64,000 nucleotides of DNA, taken from assembly GCA_045652745.1 (NCBI GenBank), contig JAZRUW010000030.1, positions 93,387 to 157,386 of the forward strand. The letters are read 5' to 3'. Below are positions 8,510 through 16,568 of the stretch, piece by piece (the first letter of the stretch is position 1; each line of letters opens with the position of its first letter). This DNA is from RGIG2041 sp045652745 (GTDB taxonomy: Bacteria > Bacillota > Clostridia > UBA1381 > UMGS1253). The position numbers and the translations under genes are program-made. Under the pieces are notes generated by a model. It was not told the DNA's origin. It searched no databases and was given only the letters and a program-made list of their open reading frames with translations.

Positions 8510-8544
8510 AAAGCGGTCTTTACAAACAAAGCAAAGACCGCTTT
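8510..8544 (+). terminator. Hairpin between rpsB and tsf, probable attenuator
   Basis: AAAGCGGTCTTT and AAAGACCGCTTT (12 bp, perfect) with a short TTTTCT tail. The tail is weak, and no clear new promoter precedes tsf, so partial read-through is likely; it may set the S2 to EF-Ts ratio. Confidence 0.75.
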
Positions 8545-8575
8545 TCTACCAGATTATAAAGGAAGGAAGATTAAA

Positions 8576-9472
8576 ATGTTTACAGCAAAAGACGTAAAGG
8601 ATTTAAGAGAAAAGACCGGTTGCGGTATGATGGATTGCAAAAAGGCACTCACAGAAACAAACGGTGATATGGAAAAAGCAATCGAGTTCCTTCGTGAAAA
8701 GGGTCTCGCTACTGCAGCTAAGAAATCCGGCAGAATCGCCGCTGAAGGTATCGTTAAGGAATACATTTCCGAAGACAAGACCATCGGCGTTCTCGTTGAA
8801 GTAAACTCCGAAACTGACTTCGTTGCAAAGAACGATGAGTTCCAGGCTTTCGTTGCAAGTGTGGCTAAGACAGTTGCAGATGCAAACCCGGCTGACGTAG
8901 ATGCCCTCAAGGCACTTCCGTACAACGGCGGTAGCGAAACTATCGGTGATGCACTCACAGCACTCATCGCTAAGATCGGCGAAAACATGAATCTGAGAAG
9001 ATTTGCAAGAATTGAAGGCAACGTATGTGCATACATTCACGGCGGCGGCAGAATCGGCGTTCTGGTTGAGGCTGAAGGTAGCCTGGCTGACGCTGAAGCA
9101 TACGAAGCAGCAAGAGACGTAGCAATGCAGATTGCAGCGCTCAACCCGCTCTATCTGTCCAAGGACACCGTTCCGGCAGAAGACCTCGAAAAGGAAAAGC
9201 ACATCATCCTCGCTCAGATGAAGGAAGATCCGAAGAACGCAAACAAGCCGGAAAACATCCTCGAAAAGATGGTTGTCGGCAAAATGGGCAAGTTCTGCGA
9301 GCAGAACTGCCTGCTCCAGCAGGAGTTCGTTAAGAACGGTGATTTCAAGGTAGAAGGTTACCTCGCTTCCAAGGGCGTTAAGCTCACAAACTTCGTTCGT
9401 TTTGAAAAGGGCGAAGGCCTTGAAAAGAAAGTGGACAACTTCGCTGACGAAGTTGCAAGCATGGTAAAATAA
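8576..9472 (+). CDS. tsf: Elongation factor Ts
   Basis: 298 residues. The N-terminal UBA-like module has the TGCGMMDCKKALTE motif at about residues 14-28, followed by EVNSETDFVA near 79-89, the EF-Tu-contacting core. EF-Ts exchanges GDP for GTP on EF-Tu. GGAAGGAAG precedes the ATG. The gene ends just before a promoter/terminator overlap. Confidence 0.97.
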   Translation: MFTAKDVKDLREKTGCGMMDCKKALTETNGDMEKAIEFLREKGLATAAKKSGRIAAEGIVKEYISEDKTIGVLVEVNSETDFVAKNDEFQAFVASVAKTVADANPADVDALKALPYNGGSETIGDALTALIAKIGENMNLRRFARIEGNVCAYIHGGGRIGVLVEAEGSLADAEAYEAARDVAMQIAALNPLYLSKDTVPAEDLEKEKHIILAQMKEDPKNANKPENILEKMVVGKMGKFCEQNCLLQQEFVKNGDFKVEGYLASKGVKLTNFVRFEKGEGLEKKVDNFADEVASMVK

Positions 9473-9476
9473 TTCC

Positions 9477-9505
9477 TTGCATATTTTGTAAAATAGTAGT
9501 ATAAT
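9477..9505 (+). promoter_or_regulatory. Promoter of the pyrH-ispG operon
   Basis: TTGCAT (9477-9482), 17 bp, perfect TATAAT (9500-9505). The -35 starts a few bases after the tsf stop and the -10 abuts the tsf terminator stem. Confidence 0.8.
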
Positions 9506-9541
9506 ATACAGGAGATACTTTGTCTCCTGTATATTTTTTTG
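9504..9541 (+). terminator. tsf terminator overlapping the pyrH promoter
   Basis: ATATACAGGAGA and TCTCCTGTATAT form a perfect 12-bp stem with seven T after it. The left arm begins inside the -10 box of the pyrH promoter, so pyrH transcripts start within the left arm and should escape termination. Confidence 0.9.
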
Positions 9542-9592
9542 TTCGCAGAAATTTTCACAGGAGAATATCCTACATAGAGGAGTGAATTTACA

Positions 9593-10306
9593 ATGAAACT
9601 GAAATACAAAAGAGTTCTTTTGAAAGTCAGCGGCGAAGCGCTCGCAGGCGAAAAGAAAACCGGATTTGACCAAGAAGTGCTCACTCGTCTGTCCGCCTCG
9701 ATTAAAAAGTGCGTAGATATGGGTTTGGAAATTGCGTTGGTTGTCGGCGGCGGGAACATTTGGCGCGGCAGAACCGGCGAAAATATGGACCGCACCAGAG
9801 CAGACCACATGGGCATGCTCGCAACCGTAATTAACGCCTTGGCACTGTGTGACGCACTCGAAAACGCCGGTATCCCCTGCCGCGTGCAGACAGCCATTGA
9901 AATGCGACAGATTGCAGAGCCGTATATTCGCGGCCGCGCAATGCGCCACTTAGAAAAAGGCAGAGTTGTGATTTTCGGTTGCGGTACGGGTAACCCATTC
10001 TTCTCCACCGATACAACAGCGGCACTTCGCGCAGCAGAAATCAACGCAGATGCAATCTTACTTGCAAAGAAAGTGGATGCAGTATACGATTCCGACCCGA
10101 ACGTAAATCCGGATGCCAAAAAGTTTGATGCTTTGACCTTTATCGAAGTATTAAACCGCGGTCTTGGGGTGATGGACTCCACCGCAACTTCTCTTTGCAT
10201 GGACAACAATATGCCGATTCACGTATTCGGACTTGATGACACCGACAACATTGTGCGCGCAGCTTGCGGCGAAAAACTCGGTACAATTGTAAGCAATAAC
10301 ATTTAA
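9593..10306 (+). CDS. pyrH: UMP kinase
   Basis: 237 residues, amino acid kinase fold. KVSGEALAG near the N-terminus, VVGGGNIWRG near 49-58, the D-H-M-G-M segment near 68, and TGNPFFSTDTTAALRAAEI around 135-150 are typical of bacterial UMP kinase, which makes UDP from UMP. It is the first gene of a seven-gene run; frr follows after 25 bp. Confidence 0.96.
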   Translation: MKLKYKRVLLKVSGEALAGEKKTGFDQEVLTRLSASIKKCVDMGLEIALVVGGGNIWRGRTGENMDRTRADHMGMLATVINALALCDALENAGIPCRVQTAIEMRQIAEPYIRGRAMRHLEKGRVVIFGCGTGNPFFSTDTTAALRAAEINADAILLAKKVDAVYDSDPNVNPDAKKFDALTFIEVLNRGLGVMDSTATSLCMDNNMPIHVFGLDDTDNIVRAACGEKLGTIVSNNI

Positions 10307-10331
10307 TATAATAATTTAGGAGGAAAACACA

Positions 10332-10883
10332 ATGGCTAAATTACCTGAAGTTTCTGAAAAAATGGATAAGACCTTAAATGTATTCAACGAGGATTTAAAG
10401 AGAATCCGCGCAGGCCGTGCAAATCCGGCAATTTTAGACAAGGTTACTGTAGATTACTACGGCACCGCTACCCCGATTCCGCAGGTAGGTAACGTTTCCG
10501 TTCCGGAAGCACGTACCATTATCATTCAGCCGTGGGATACTTCTATTCTTTCTGCGATTGAAAAAGCAATCCAGACCTCGGATATCGGCATTAACCCGAA
10601 CAACGACGGTAAAGTCATTCGCTTAAACTTCCCGCCGCTTACCGAAGACAGACGTAAGGAAATCGTAAAGGATGTTCGCAAGCGTGCCGAAGATGCAAAG
10701 GTTGCACTGCGCTCCATCCGCCGTGACGCGATTGAAAACTACAAAGCAAAGAAAAAGGCAAGCGAAATTACGGAAGATGATTTGAAGGGCATTGAAAAAG
10801 ACATTCAAACCATCACCGATAACTATGTAAAAGAAGTAGATACCCTGACCGCTGCCAAAGAAAAGGAAATTATGGAAGTATGA
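10332..10883 (+). CDS. frr: Ribosome recycling factor
   Basis: 183 residues, close to the standard 185. The helical N-terminus has RIRAGRANPAILDKVTVDYYGT and the later part PLTEDRRKE, both RRF signatures. It splits post-termination ribosomes with EF-G. AGGAGG lies before the ATG, and the stop overlaps the uppS start (ATGA). Confidence 0.97.
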   Translation: MAKLPEVSEKMDKTLNVFNEDLKRIRAGRANPAILDKVTVDYYGTATPIPQVGNVSVPEARTIIIQPWDTSILSAIEKAIQTSDIGINPNNDGKVIRLNFPPLTEDRRKEIVKDVRKRAEDAKVALRSIRRDAIENYKAKKKASEITEDDLKGIEKDIQTITDNYVKEVDTLTAAKEKEIMEV

Positions 10884-11617
10884 GTCTATTCAAGAAACAT
10901 ACCAAAACTTATGATAAAGACGCTCTGCCCAAGCATGTTGCCATCATTATGGACGGCAATGGCCGTTGGGCAAAAAAGCGTTCCGTTCCGCGTGTTGTCG
11001 GGCATAAAACCGGCGCGGAAACGCTGAAAAAAATCAGCAAATACGCCGGAAAAATCGGCATAAAGTACATCACCGTTTATGCGTTCTCTACCGAAAATTG
11101 GAAGCGCGATGAAGAAGAGGTTTCCGGACTGATGGGGCTTTTACTGCATTATTTAAAAACAGCAGAAACCGAACTGGCCGGTGATAATGCCCGCATTTGC
11201 GTATTGGGAGACCGTTCACGCTTTTCCGAGGAAATTCAGGCGGAAATGGCGCGCGTGGAAAAGGTCACCGAAAAAAACGACGGCGTGATTGTTTCTTTGG
11301 CGTTAAACTACGGAAGTCGCGATGAAATCACCACCGCCGTAAAAGCAATCGCCGAACAGGTAAAAAGCGGCACGTTGGATGTGCAGGCAATTGAAGAAAA
11401 GGATATTTCCGCACACTTGTACACACACTTTCTGCCCGACCCGGATTTGATTATCCGCACAAGCGGCGAAATGCGCCTGAGCAACTTTTTAATGTGGCAA
11501 TCCGCCTACAGTGAATTTTATTTTACCGACAAACTTTGGCCGGACTTTTCCGAAAAAGATTTTGATGACGCTATGGATGCCTATCTGCGCAGAAACAGGC
11601 GTTTCGGCGGCAGATAA
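10880..11617 (+). CDS. uppS: Undecaprenyl diphosphate synthase
   Basis: 245 residues. HVAIIMDGNGRWAKKR near residues 19-35 carries the catalytic Asp; YAFSTENWKR and the late RTSGEMRLSNF are family signatures. The enzyme adds isopentenyl units in cis to make the C55 lipid carrier for peptidoglycan. It is coupled by a 4-bp overlap to frr and precedes cdsA, dxr, rseP and ispG, so isoprenoid supply and use lie in one operon. Confidence 0.96.
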   Translation: MSLFKKHTKTYDKDALPKHVAIIMDGNGRWAKKRSVPRVVGHKTGAETLKKISKYAGKIGIKYITVYAFSTENWKRDEEEVSGLMGLLLHYLKTAETELAGDNARICVLGDRSRFSEEIQAEMARVEKVTEKNDGVIVSLALNYGSRDEITTAVKAIAEQVKSGTLDVQAIEEKDISAHLYTHFLPDPDLIIRTSGEMRLSNFLMWQSAYSEFYFTDKLWPDFSEKDFDDAMDAYLRRNRRFGGR

Positions 11618-11651
11618 CACCCTTGTCGGTATGTAAAGGAAGGTTTTCCCT

Positions 11652-12482
11652 ATGTGGAAAGATACTTTAGTCCGCACCGTTTCCGCGGTTTGCGGTCTGG
11701 CAATATTTTTTAATATCTTGTTTATGTCGCCCATCGTATTGCTGTGTGCCGTTGGTGCGTTGTCTTTGTTGATGGTCTACGAAGTCGTGCGCGCCCTCGG
11801 CTTTAAACTGTTTGGAACTGTTTTAGCCTGCTTGGGTGGCTTGTGTATGCTGCTGGCCTTAACCTTTGGCAGTTACACCGATTTTTTCGCAACATTCGCT
11901 ATCACAACGACAGTAATTTCCATCTATGCCTTAGCGCACAATGAAACAATGACCTTTTCCGATGTAAGCATCGGTATGTTTATGATGGTGTATATCATCT
12001 ACTTTATGCACTGCATTCCATTGGTGCGCGGTCTGAGTACGAAGGGCCTTCTGCTAATGTTTTTGATTTTTATTTGTGCGTGGATAAGCGATACCGGCGC
12101 ATACTTTGCCGGAAAATTCTTCGGCAAGCACAAACTGATTGAAAAGGTCAGTCCGAAAAAGACGGTGGAGGGTGCAATCGGCGGTGTTGTAACAACGGCA
12201 CTTGCCGCGATGCTTTTGGGCTTCATTGCCCAATCCTGCTTCTCCTTGGAAGCAAACTACTGGACACTTGCACTTGCAGGTATGGTCGGCTCTGTTTTAG
12301 GACAGGTCGGTGACCTGATTGCTTCCTGGCTTAAACGCCAGTACGGCATTAAAGATTTCGGCAAACTTATGCCGGGGCACGGCGGCGCAATGGACCGCTT
12401 TGACAGCGTGGTGCTCACGGCCCCGTTTGTGTACTTTTTAGTACACTACCTGCCGAAAATCGGCTTATACTTAATTCGATAG
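11652..12482 (+). CDS. cdsA: Phosphatidate cytidylyltransferase
   Basis: 276 residues with about eight hydrophobic segments. The C-terminal signature is present as KDFGKLMPGHGGAMDRFDS near 234-252, and SDTGAYFAGK with SPKKTVEGAIGG lies upstream. It makes CDP-diacylglycerol for phospholipid synthesis in the membrane. AAGGAAGG precedes the ATG, and its stop touches the Shine-Dalgarno of dxr. Confidence 0.95.
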   Translation: MWKDTLVRTVSAVCGLAIFFNILFMSPIVLLCAVGALSLLMVYEVVRALGFKLFGTVLACLGGLCMLLALTFGSYTDFFATFAITTTVISIYALAHNETMTFSDVSIGMFMMVYIIYFMHCIPLVRGLSTKGLLLMFLIFICAWISDTGAYFAGKFFGKHKLIEKVSPKKTVEGAIGGVVTTALAAMLLGFIAQSCFSLEANYWTLALAGMVGSVLGQVGDLIASWLKRQYGIKDFGKLMPGHGGAMDRFDSVVLTAPFVYFLVHYLPKIGLYLIR

Positions 12483-12494
12483 GTGGAACGTATT

Positions 12495-13640
12495 TTGAAA
12501 AACATAGTGATACTCGGCTCGACCGGTTCAATCGGTACACAGAGCTTAGATATTGTAAGAAAAAGCCCCGATATGAAAGTGTTGGGGCTTTCTGCGCATC
12601 ATAACATAGACTTGCTTGAAACACAGGCGCGCGAATTTATGCCGCAGATGGTCTGCGCAGGCACCGAAGAGCTTGCCAAAGATTTGGCGCTTCGTCTTGC
12701 TGATACCGACATAAAAGTCGTATGCGGCACAGACGGCATGTGCACGCTCGCTACCCTGCCGGATGCGCAAATTATCGTAACCAGCGTAATGGGAATTGCC
12801 GGCCTTCGCCCGACAATAGCCGCAATCGAAGCAAAAAAGGACATTGCGCTTGCCAACAAAGAAACTTTAGTTGCAGCAGGTGCAGTCGTGACCAAACTGG
12901 CGCGCGAAAACGGCGTGAAAATTTTACCGGTGGACAGTGAGCACAGTGCCGTTTTCCAATCTTTGGCAGGTCTGCAATCGCCAAAGCAACTTCGCAAGAT
13001 TATTTTAACCGCCTCGGGCGGCCCTTTCCGCACAAAAACGGCGGAAGAATTAAAAGGTGTAACAAAGCAAATGGCTTTAAAACACCCCAACTGGAGTATG
13101 GGCGCAAAAATCACCATCGACTCCTCTACCATGGTCAACAAGGGTTTGGAGGTCATTGAAGCGCACTGGCTGTTTAACGCAACTCCCGAGCAAATTGATG
13201 TAGTCATTCATCCGCAGAGCATCATTCATTCCATGGTCGAATTCATTGACGGCTCTGTAATTGCGCAGCTCGGTCTGCCGGATATGCGTCTGCCGATTGC
13301 TTATGCGCTCACCTATCCGGACAGAGCGCCGATTTCAAGCGAGTTTTTAAGCCTTGCCGACATTGGTACGCTCACTTTTGAAAAACCGAAAAACGACGTA
13401 TTCCCTGCCCTGCCGCTCGCCTATGAGGCTCTGCGCAAAGGCGGCACAATGTGCGCGGTATACAACGGCGCGGACGAAGCGGCCGTCGCGGCATTTTTGC
13501 AGGATAAAATCAAATACACCGCCATCACCGACGTTATAGAAAAGGCGATGGCATCATATACTAACAAAGCAGCCGACACGCTCGAAGCCGTGTTGGAAGC
13601 GGATGCGTGGGCCCGCGAATTTGTCCGCGCGCACATTTAA
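12495..13640 (+). CDS. dxr: 1-deoxy-D-xylulose 5-phosphate reductoisomerase
   Basis: 381 residues from a TTG at 12495, placed 8 bases after AGGTGG (12481-12486); the upstream GTG at 12483 is too close to that site. GSTGSIGTQSLDIV at residues 8-21 binds NADPH, LANKETLV and PVDSEHSA sit mid-protein, and IDSSTMVNKGLE follows. It commits DXP to the MEP pathway. ispG lies two genes downstream. Confidence 0.95.
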   Translation: MKNIVILGSTGSIGTQSLDIVRKSPDMKVLGLSAHHNIDLLETQAREFMPQMVCAGTEELAKDLALRLADTDIKVVCGTDGMCTLATLPDAQIIVTSVMGIAGLRPTIAAIEAKKDIALANKETLVAAGAVVTKLARENGVKILPVDSEHSAVFQSLAGLQSPKQLRKIILTASGGPFRTKTAEELKGVTKQMALKHPNWSMGAKITIDSSTMVNKGLEVIEAHWLFNATPEQIDVVIHPQSIIHSMVEFIDGSVIAQLGLPDMRLPIAYALTYPDRAPISSEFLSLADIGTLTFEKPKNDVFPALPLAYEALRKGGTMCAVYNGADEAAVAAFLQDKIKYTAITDVIEKAMASYTNKAADTLEAVLEADAWAREFVRAHI

Positions 13641-13656
13641 ATTGAGGTGAATTTTA

Positions 13657-14805
13657 TTGTCTTCTCTTGTAACCATACTCGTTGCACTTTTGGTCTTTGC
13701 CGTTATGGTCGTGGTGCACGAATTCGGTCATTTCATCACGGCAAAACTGTTCAAAATCAACGTAGTGGAATTTGCCGTAGGTATGGGGCCTGCCCTTTTC
13801 AAAAAGAAATATAAGGAAACCACCTACGCTTTGCGTTGCATTCCGTTCGGCGGTTACTGTATGTTTGACGACGATGTCGGTAACGACACATCGCCGAACT
13901 CCTTTGAAAACGCCGCTTGGTACAAACGGCTATGCGTAGCACTGGCCGGTGCATTTTTAAATCTCGTACTCGGATTTTTAATTTTTGTGATTTTGCAGTC
14001 CGCAAACATGACCACCTACCGTCCTGTGATTACGGGTTTTGTGGAGCAAACCAACTTACAAGCGGCAGGCCTGCAAACCGGTGACAAAATTTTGCGTTTG
14101 AACAATACGCAGATTCACATCAAAGAGGATATTGATTTCTTTATGCAACGAAATGGCGATGCGCCCGTTTTGGTCACTGCTAAGCGCGACGGCAAAACCC
14201 TACAAGCAACCGTCACTCCGGTCAAAACACAGTATGTCTATACCTATGACACAGATAAAATTACCCTGACCACCATTGTCGGCGGTACGCAAATCAGTCA
14301 GGAAAGCGAGCCTGCGCCGAGTGATACAGATTACCAAAACTATGTCGGTCAAACCGCAAGTATCACAAAATATTTACTCGGCTTTCAAGGCACGAACATT
14401 GAGCGCAGCATGGGAAGTGTGTTCTATGATGCATTTTATACCACGCTCTACAATATAAAAATTGTCTACGTTTCCCTGTGGGATTTGCTTTTGGGCAAAG
14501 TCGGCGCCGACCAAGTCAGTGGACCAATCGGCATTGTCAGCGTAATCGGCCAAGCAACCCAAATTGGATGGCAATCCCTGCTTTCTTTGGTTGGCTTGCT
14601 AACAGTCAATTTGGGTATCATGAACCTATTGCCCATACCGGGACTGGACGGTTGTAAGGCCCTTACCTTAATTGCAGAAGGTATCACCAGACGCAAGCTG
14701 CCCAAAAAAGTTGAAACCGTCATCACGCTCATTGGTTTCGGCCTGCTGATTTTATTGATGCTGTGGGCAACCTTTAATGATGTACAGAATTTGTTTATAA
14801 AGTAG
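13657..14805 (+). CDS. rseP: Site-2 intramembrane metalloprotease RseP
   Basis: 382 residues from a TTG start with GAGGTGA just upstream. HEFGH at residues 21-25 lies in the first membrane helix and binds zinc with the Asp of PGLDGCKAL near 329. A PDZ domain occupies about 125-190 (LQAAGLQTGDKILRLNN). The enzyme cleaves membrane-embedded substrates such as anti-sigma factors and signal peptide remnants. No sigma/anti-sigma pair is nearby, as is usual for this cdsA-dxr-rseP-ispG order. Confidence 0.95.
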   Translation: MSSLVTILVALLVFAVMVVVHEFGHFITAKLFKINVVEFAVGMGPALFKKKYKETTYALRCIPFGGYCMFDDDVGNDTSPNSFENAAWYKRLCVALAGAFLNLVLGFLIFVILQSANMTTYRPVITGFVEQTNLQAAGLQTGDKILRLNNTQIHIKEDIDFFMQRNGDAPVLVTAKRDGKTLQATVTPVKTQYVYTYDTDKITLTTIVGGTQISQESEPAPSDTDYQNYVGQTASITKYLLGFQGTNIERSMGSVFYDAFYTTLYNIKIVYVSLWDLLLGKVGADQVSGPIGIVSVIGQATQIGWQSLLSLVGLLTVNLGIMNLLPIPGLDGCKALTLIAEGITRRKLPKKVETVITLIGFGLLILLMLWATFNDVQNLFIK

Positions 14806-14813
14806 GGATTCCT

Positions 14814-15860
14814 GTGAAAAAAATAACCAAGACCGTACAGGTCGGACAAATTAAAATCGGCGGCAACCACCCCGTCAGTGTGCAGTCTATGACCACAACG
14901 GACACGCGTAATGTTGCCGCAACTGTTGCACAAATTCACGAATTGGAGCAGGCCGGTTGCGAAATCATTCGCGTTGCCGTACCGGACATGACGGCGGCAG
15001 AAGCCATTGCACAAATCAAAAAAGATATACACATCCCGTTGGTGTGTGACATTCACTTTGACTATAAGCTTGCGCTGACCTGTATGCGGGGCGGTGCAGA
15101 TAAAATCCGCATTAACCCCGGCAATATCGGTGAGCGCTGGAAAGTCAGAGAGGTTGCCGATATGGCAAACGGCCTCGGCATTCCGATTCGTATCGGTGTC
15201 AACGGCGGTTCTCTGCAAAAGGACATTTTAGCAAAATATAAGCATCCGACCTCCGAAGCCTTGGTGGAAAGCGGCCTTGCACACGCTTCTATCTTAGAAG
15301 ACTGCGGATTTAATAATATCCTTTTGTCTTTAAAGGCCTCGGATGTACCGACGATGATTGAAGCCTATCGCGCAGCAAGTAATGCCTGTGACTATCCGTT
15401 GCATCTCGGCGTGACCGAAGCGGGCACACAGGAAATCGGCATCATCAAATCCTCCATCGGTATCGGTACACTTTTAAGCGAGGGCATCGGCGATACCATC
15501 CGCGTATCCCTAACCGCCCATCCGGTGCACGAGGTGAAAGCCGGCATTGAAATTCTGCGTGCACTCGGTATGAAAACCGGTGGCGTTACCTTCGTTTCCT
15601 GCCCGACCTGCGGCAGATGTCGCATCAATTTAATTGACATTGCAAACGAGGTAAAATCGCGTTGCGACCACATAGACAAAGATATTAAAATCGCCGTAAT
15701 GGGTTGTGCCGTAAACGGCCCCGGTGAAGCGCGCGATGCAGACATCGGCATCGCCGGCGGCGACGGTGAAGGCCTGATTTTCAAAAAAGGAGAAATCGTA
15801 CGCAAAGTCGCGCAGGAAAACATCATTGAGGCGCTGATGCAGGAAATCGAAAAATTATAA
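14814..15860 (+). CDS. ispG: 4-hydroxy-3-methylbut-2-enyl diphosphate synthase
   Basis: 348 residues from a GTG start. The TIM-barrel part begins VGQIKIGGNHPVSVQSMTTT; the cluster-binding C-terminus has SCPTCGRC near 262-269 and a third Cys in MGCAVNGPGEA. It reduces MEcPP with a [4Fe-4S] cluster in the MEP pathway. It is the last gene of the pyrH run; no strong terminator follows within 160 bp. Confidence 0.95.
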   Translation: MKKITKTVQVGQIKIGGNHPVSVQSMTTTDTRNVAATVAQIHELEQAGCEIIRVAVPDMTAAEAIAQIKKDIHIPLVCDIHFDYKLALTCMRGGADKIRINPGNIGERWKVREVADMANGLGIPIRIGVNGGSLQKDILAKYKHPTSEALVESGLAHASILEDCGFNNILLSLKASDVPTMIEAYRAASNACDYPLHLGVTEAGTQEIGIIKSSIGIGTLLSEGIGDTIRVSLTAHPVHEVKAGIEILRALGMKTGGVTFVSCPTCGRCRINLIDIANEVKSRCDHIDKDIKIAVMGCAVNGPGEARDADIGIAGGDGEGLIFKKGEIVRKVAQENIIEALMQEIEKL

Positions 15861-15895
15861 ACAAACAGTAATTCCGCTGTAATCCGTTTGTAATA

Positions 15896-15980
15896 TTCAT
15901 GGTTTATAATGGATGTAGTATAATACATATGATAGGTTTATTGTCTGTTTTTCGCATGGTGCGCAAGGTGCGAAAACTGC
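15896..15980 (+). promoter_or_regulatory. Probable promoter and 5' hairpin of the small exported protein
   Basis: TATAAT at 15919-15924 has a weak TTCATG 17 bp upstream; a second TATAAT lies at 15905. Downstream, TTTTTCGCA (15949) and TGCGAAAAC (15968) can pair around a GC-rich loop, giving a structured 5' UTR. Moderate to weak evidence. Confidence 0.4.
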
Positions 15981-16025
15981 AGAACGTTCGAATTATCCCC
16001 CATTGCGCATACGGAGGATTTGAAA

Positions 16026-16502
16026 ATGAAAAAGAAACTTACAATTCTTTTGTGCCTCGTGTTGGCACTCTCGGCCTTTTTGTCCGTTGCTGCTTTTGCC
16101 GCACCGACAATGATTGGCGAAAATTACAACATCGGTAACACAGACGCACTGATGACGGTAAAGAAGCCTGCAAGTTTGAAGGCAACTACATCGGAGCGCA
16201 CTTACACGGTAACTGCAGCCGGTAAACCCGGCATTGACGTAACCGTATACCGCAAAAGCAAACTGGACGGTCAGTTCTACCGCGTGTTCCAGAACGGTTA
16301 CTTCCTGACAAGCACGGTTGGTGCAAGCGGTGTATATGTGGTATCCATCGAATTACTGGACGGCGGCAACACCATGCTTCTGTATGCGGAAAACGCAAAC
16401 GAACGCCAGGTCATCAAAATTGACATCACCCGCCTTTCCAAAACGCAGTTAGACAAAATCAACAACTTGTCCGTAGGTGATTTGTTCTCCTATAGTTGGT
16501 AA
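16026..16502 (+). CDS. Small exported protein of unknown function
   Basis: 158 residues. Residues 1-26 are a clear signal peptide (MKKK, hydrophobic stretch, AFA-A). The mature part is mostly beta-prone, with TYTVTAAGKPGIDVTVYRK and NTMLLYAENANERQVIKIDI, resembling a secreted Ig-like or adhesive domain, but I cannot name a family. GGAGG at 16013 fits the ATG at 16026 (8-nt spacing) better than the TTG at 16020. It has its own terminator and is probably transcribed alone. Confidence 0.7.
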   Translation: MKKKLTILLCLVLALSAFLSVAAFAAPTMIGENYNIGNTDALMTVKKPASLKATTSERTYTVTAAGKPGIDVTVYRKSKLDGQFYRVFQNGYFLTSTVGASGVYVVSIELLDGGNTMLLYAENANERQVIKIDITRLSKTQLDKINNLSVGDLFSYSW

Positions 16503-16514
16503 TAAACGGAATAC

Positions 16515-16551
16515 AAAAAATACCGCAAAGCATCTTTGCGGTATTTTTAAT
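16515..16551 (+). terminator. Rho-independent terminator
   Basis: AAATACCGCAAAG and CTTTGCGGTATTT around a CAT loop, with a T-rich tail. Confidence 0.88.
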
Positions 16552-16568
16552 AAAATAAGGGATTTGCC

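Noticed and set aside
8603..9949. 448-codon minus-strand open frame opposite tsf and pyrH
   Set aside because: It is antisense to two certain genes, has low-complexity Cys/Val/Phe composition typical of shadow frames, and no ribosome site. The 228-codon frame opposite rpsB was rejected for the same reasons.
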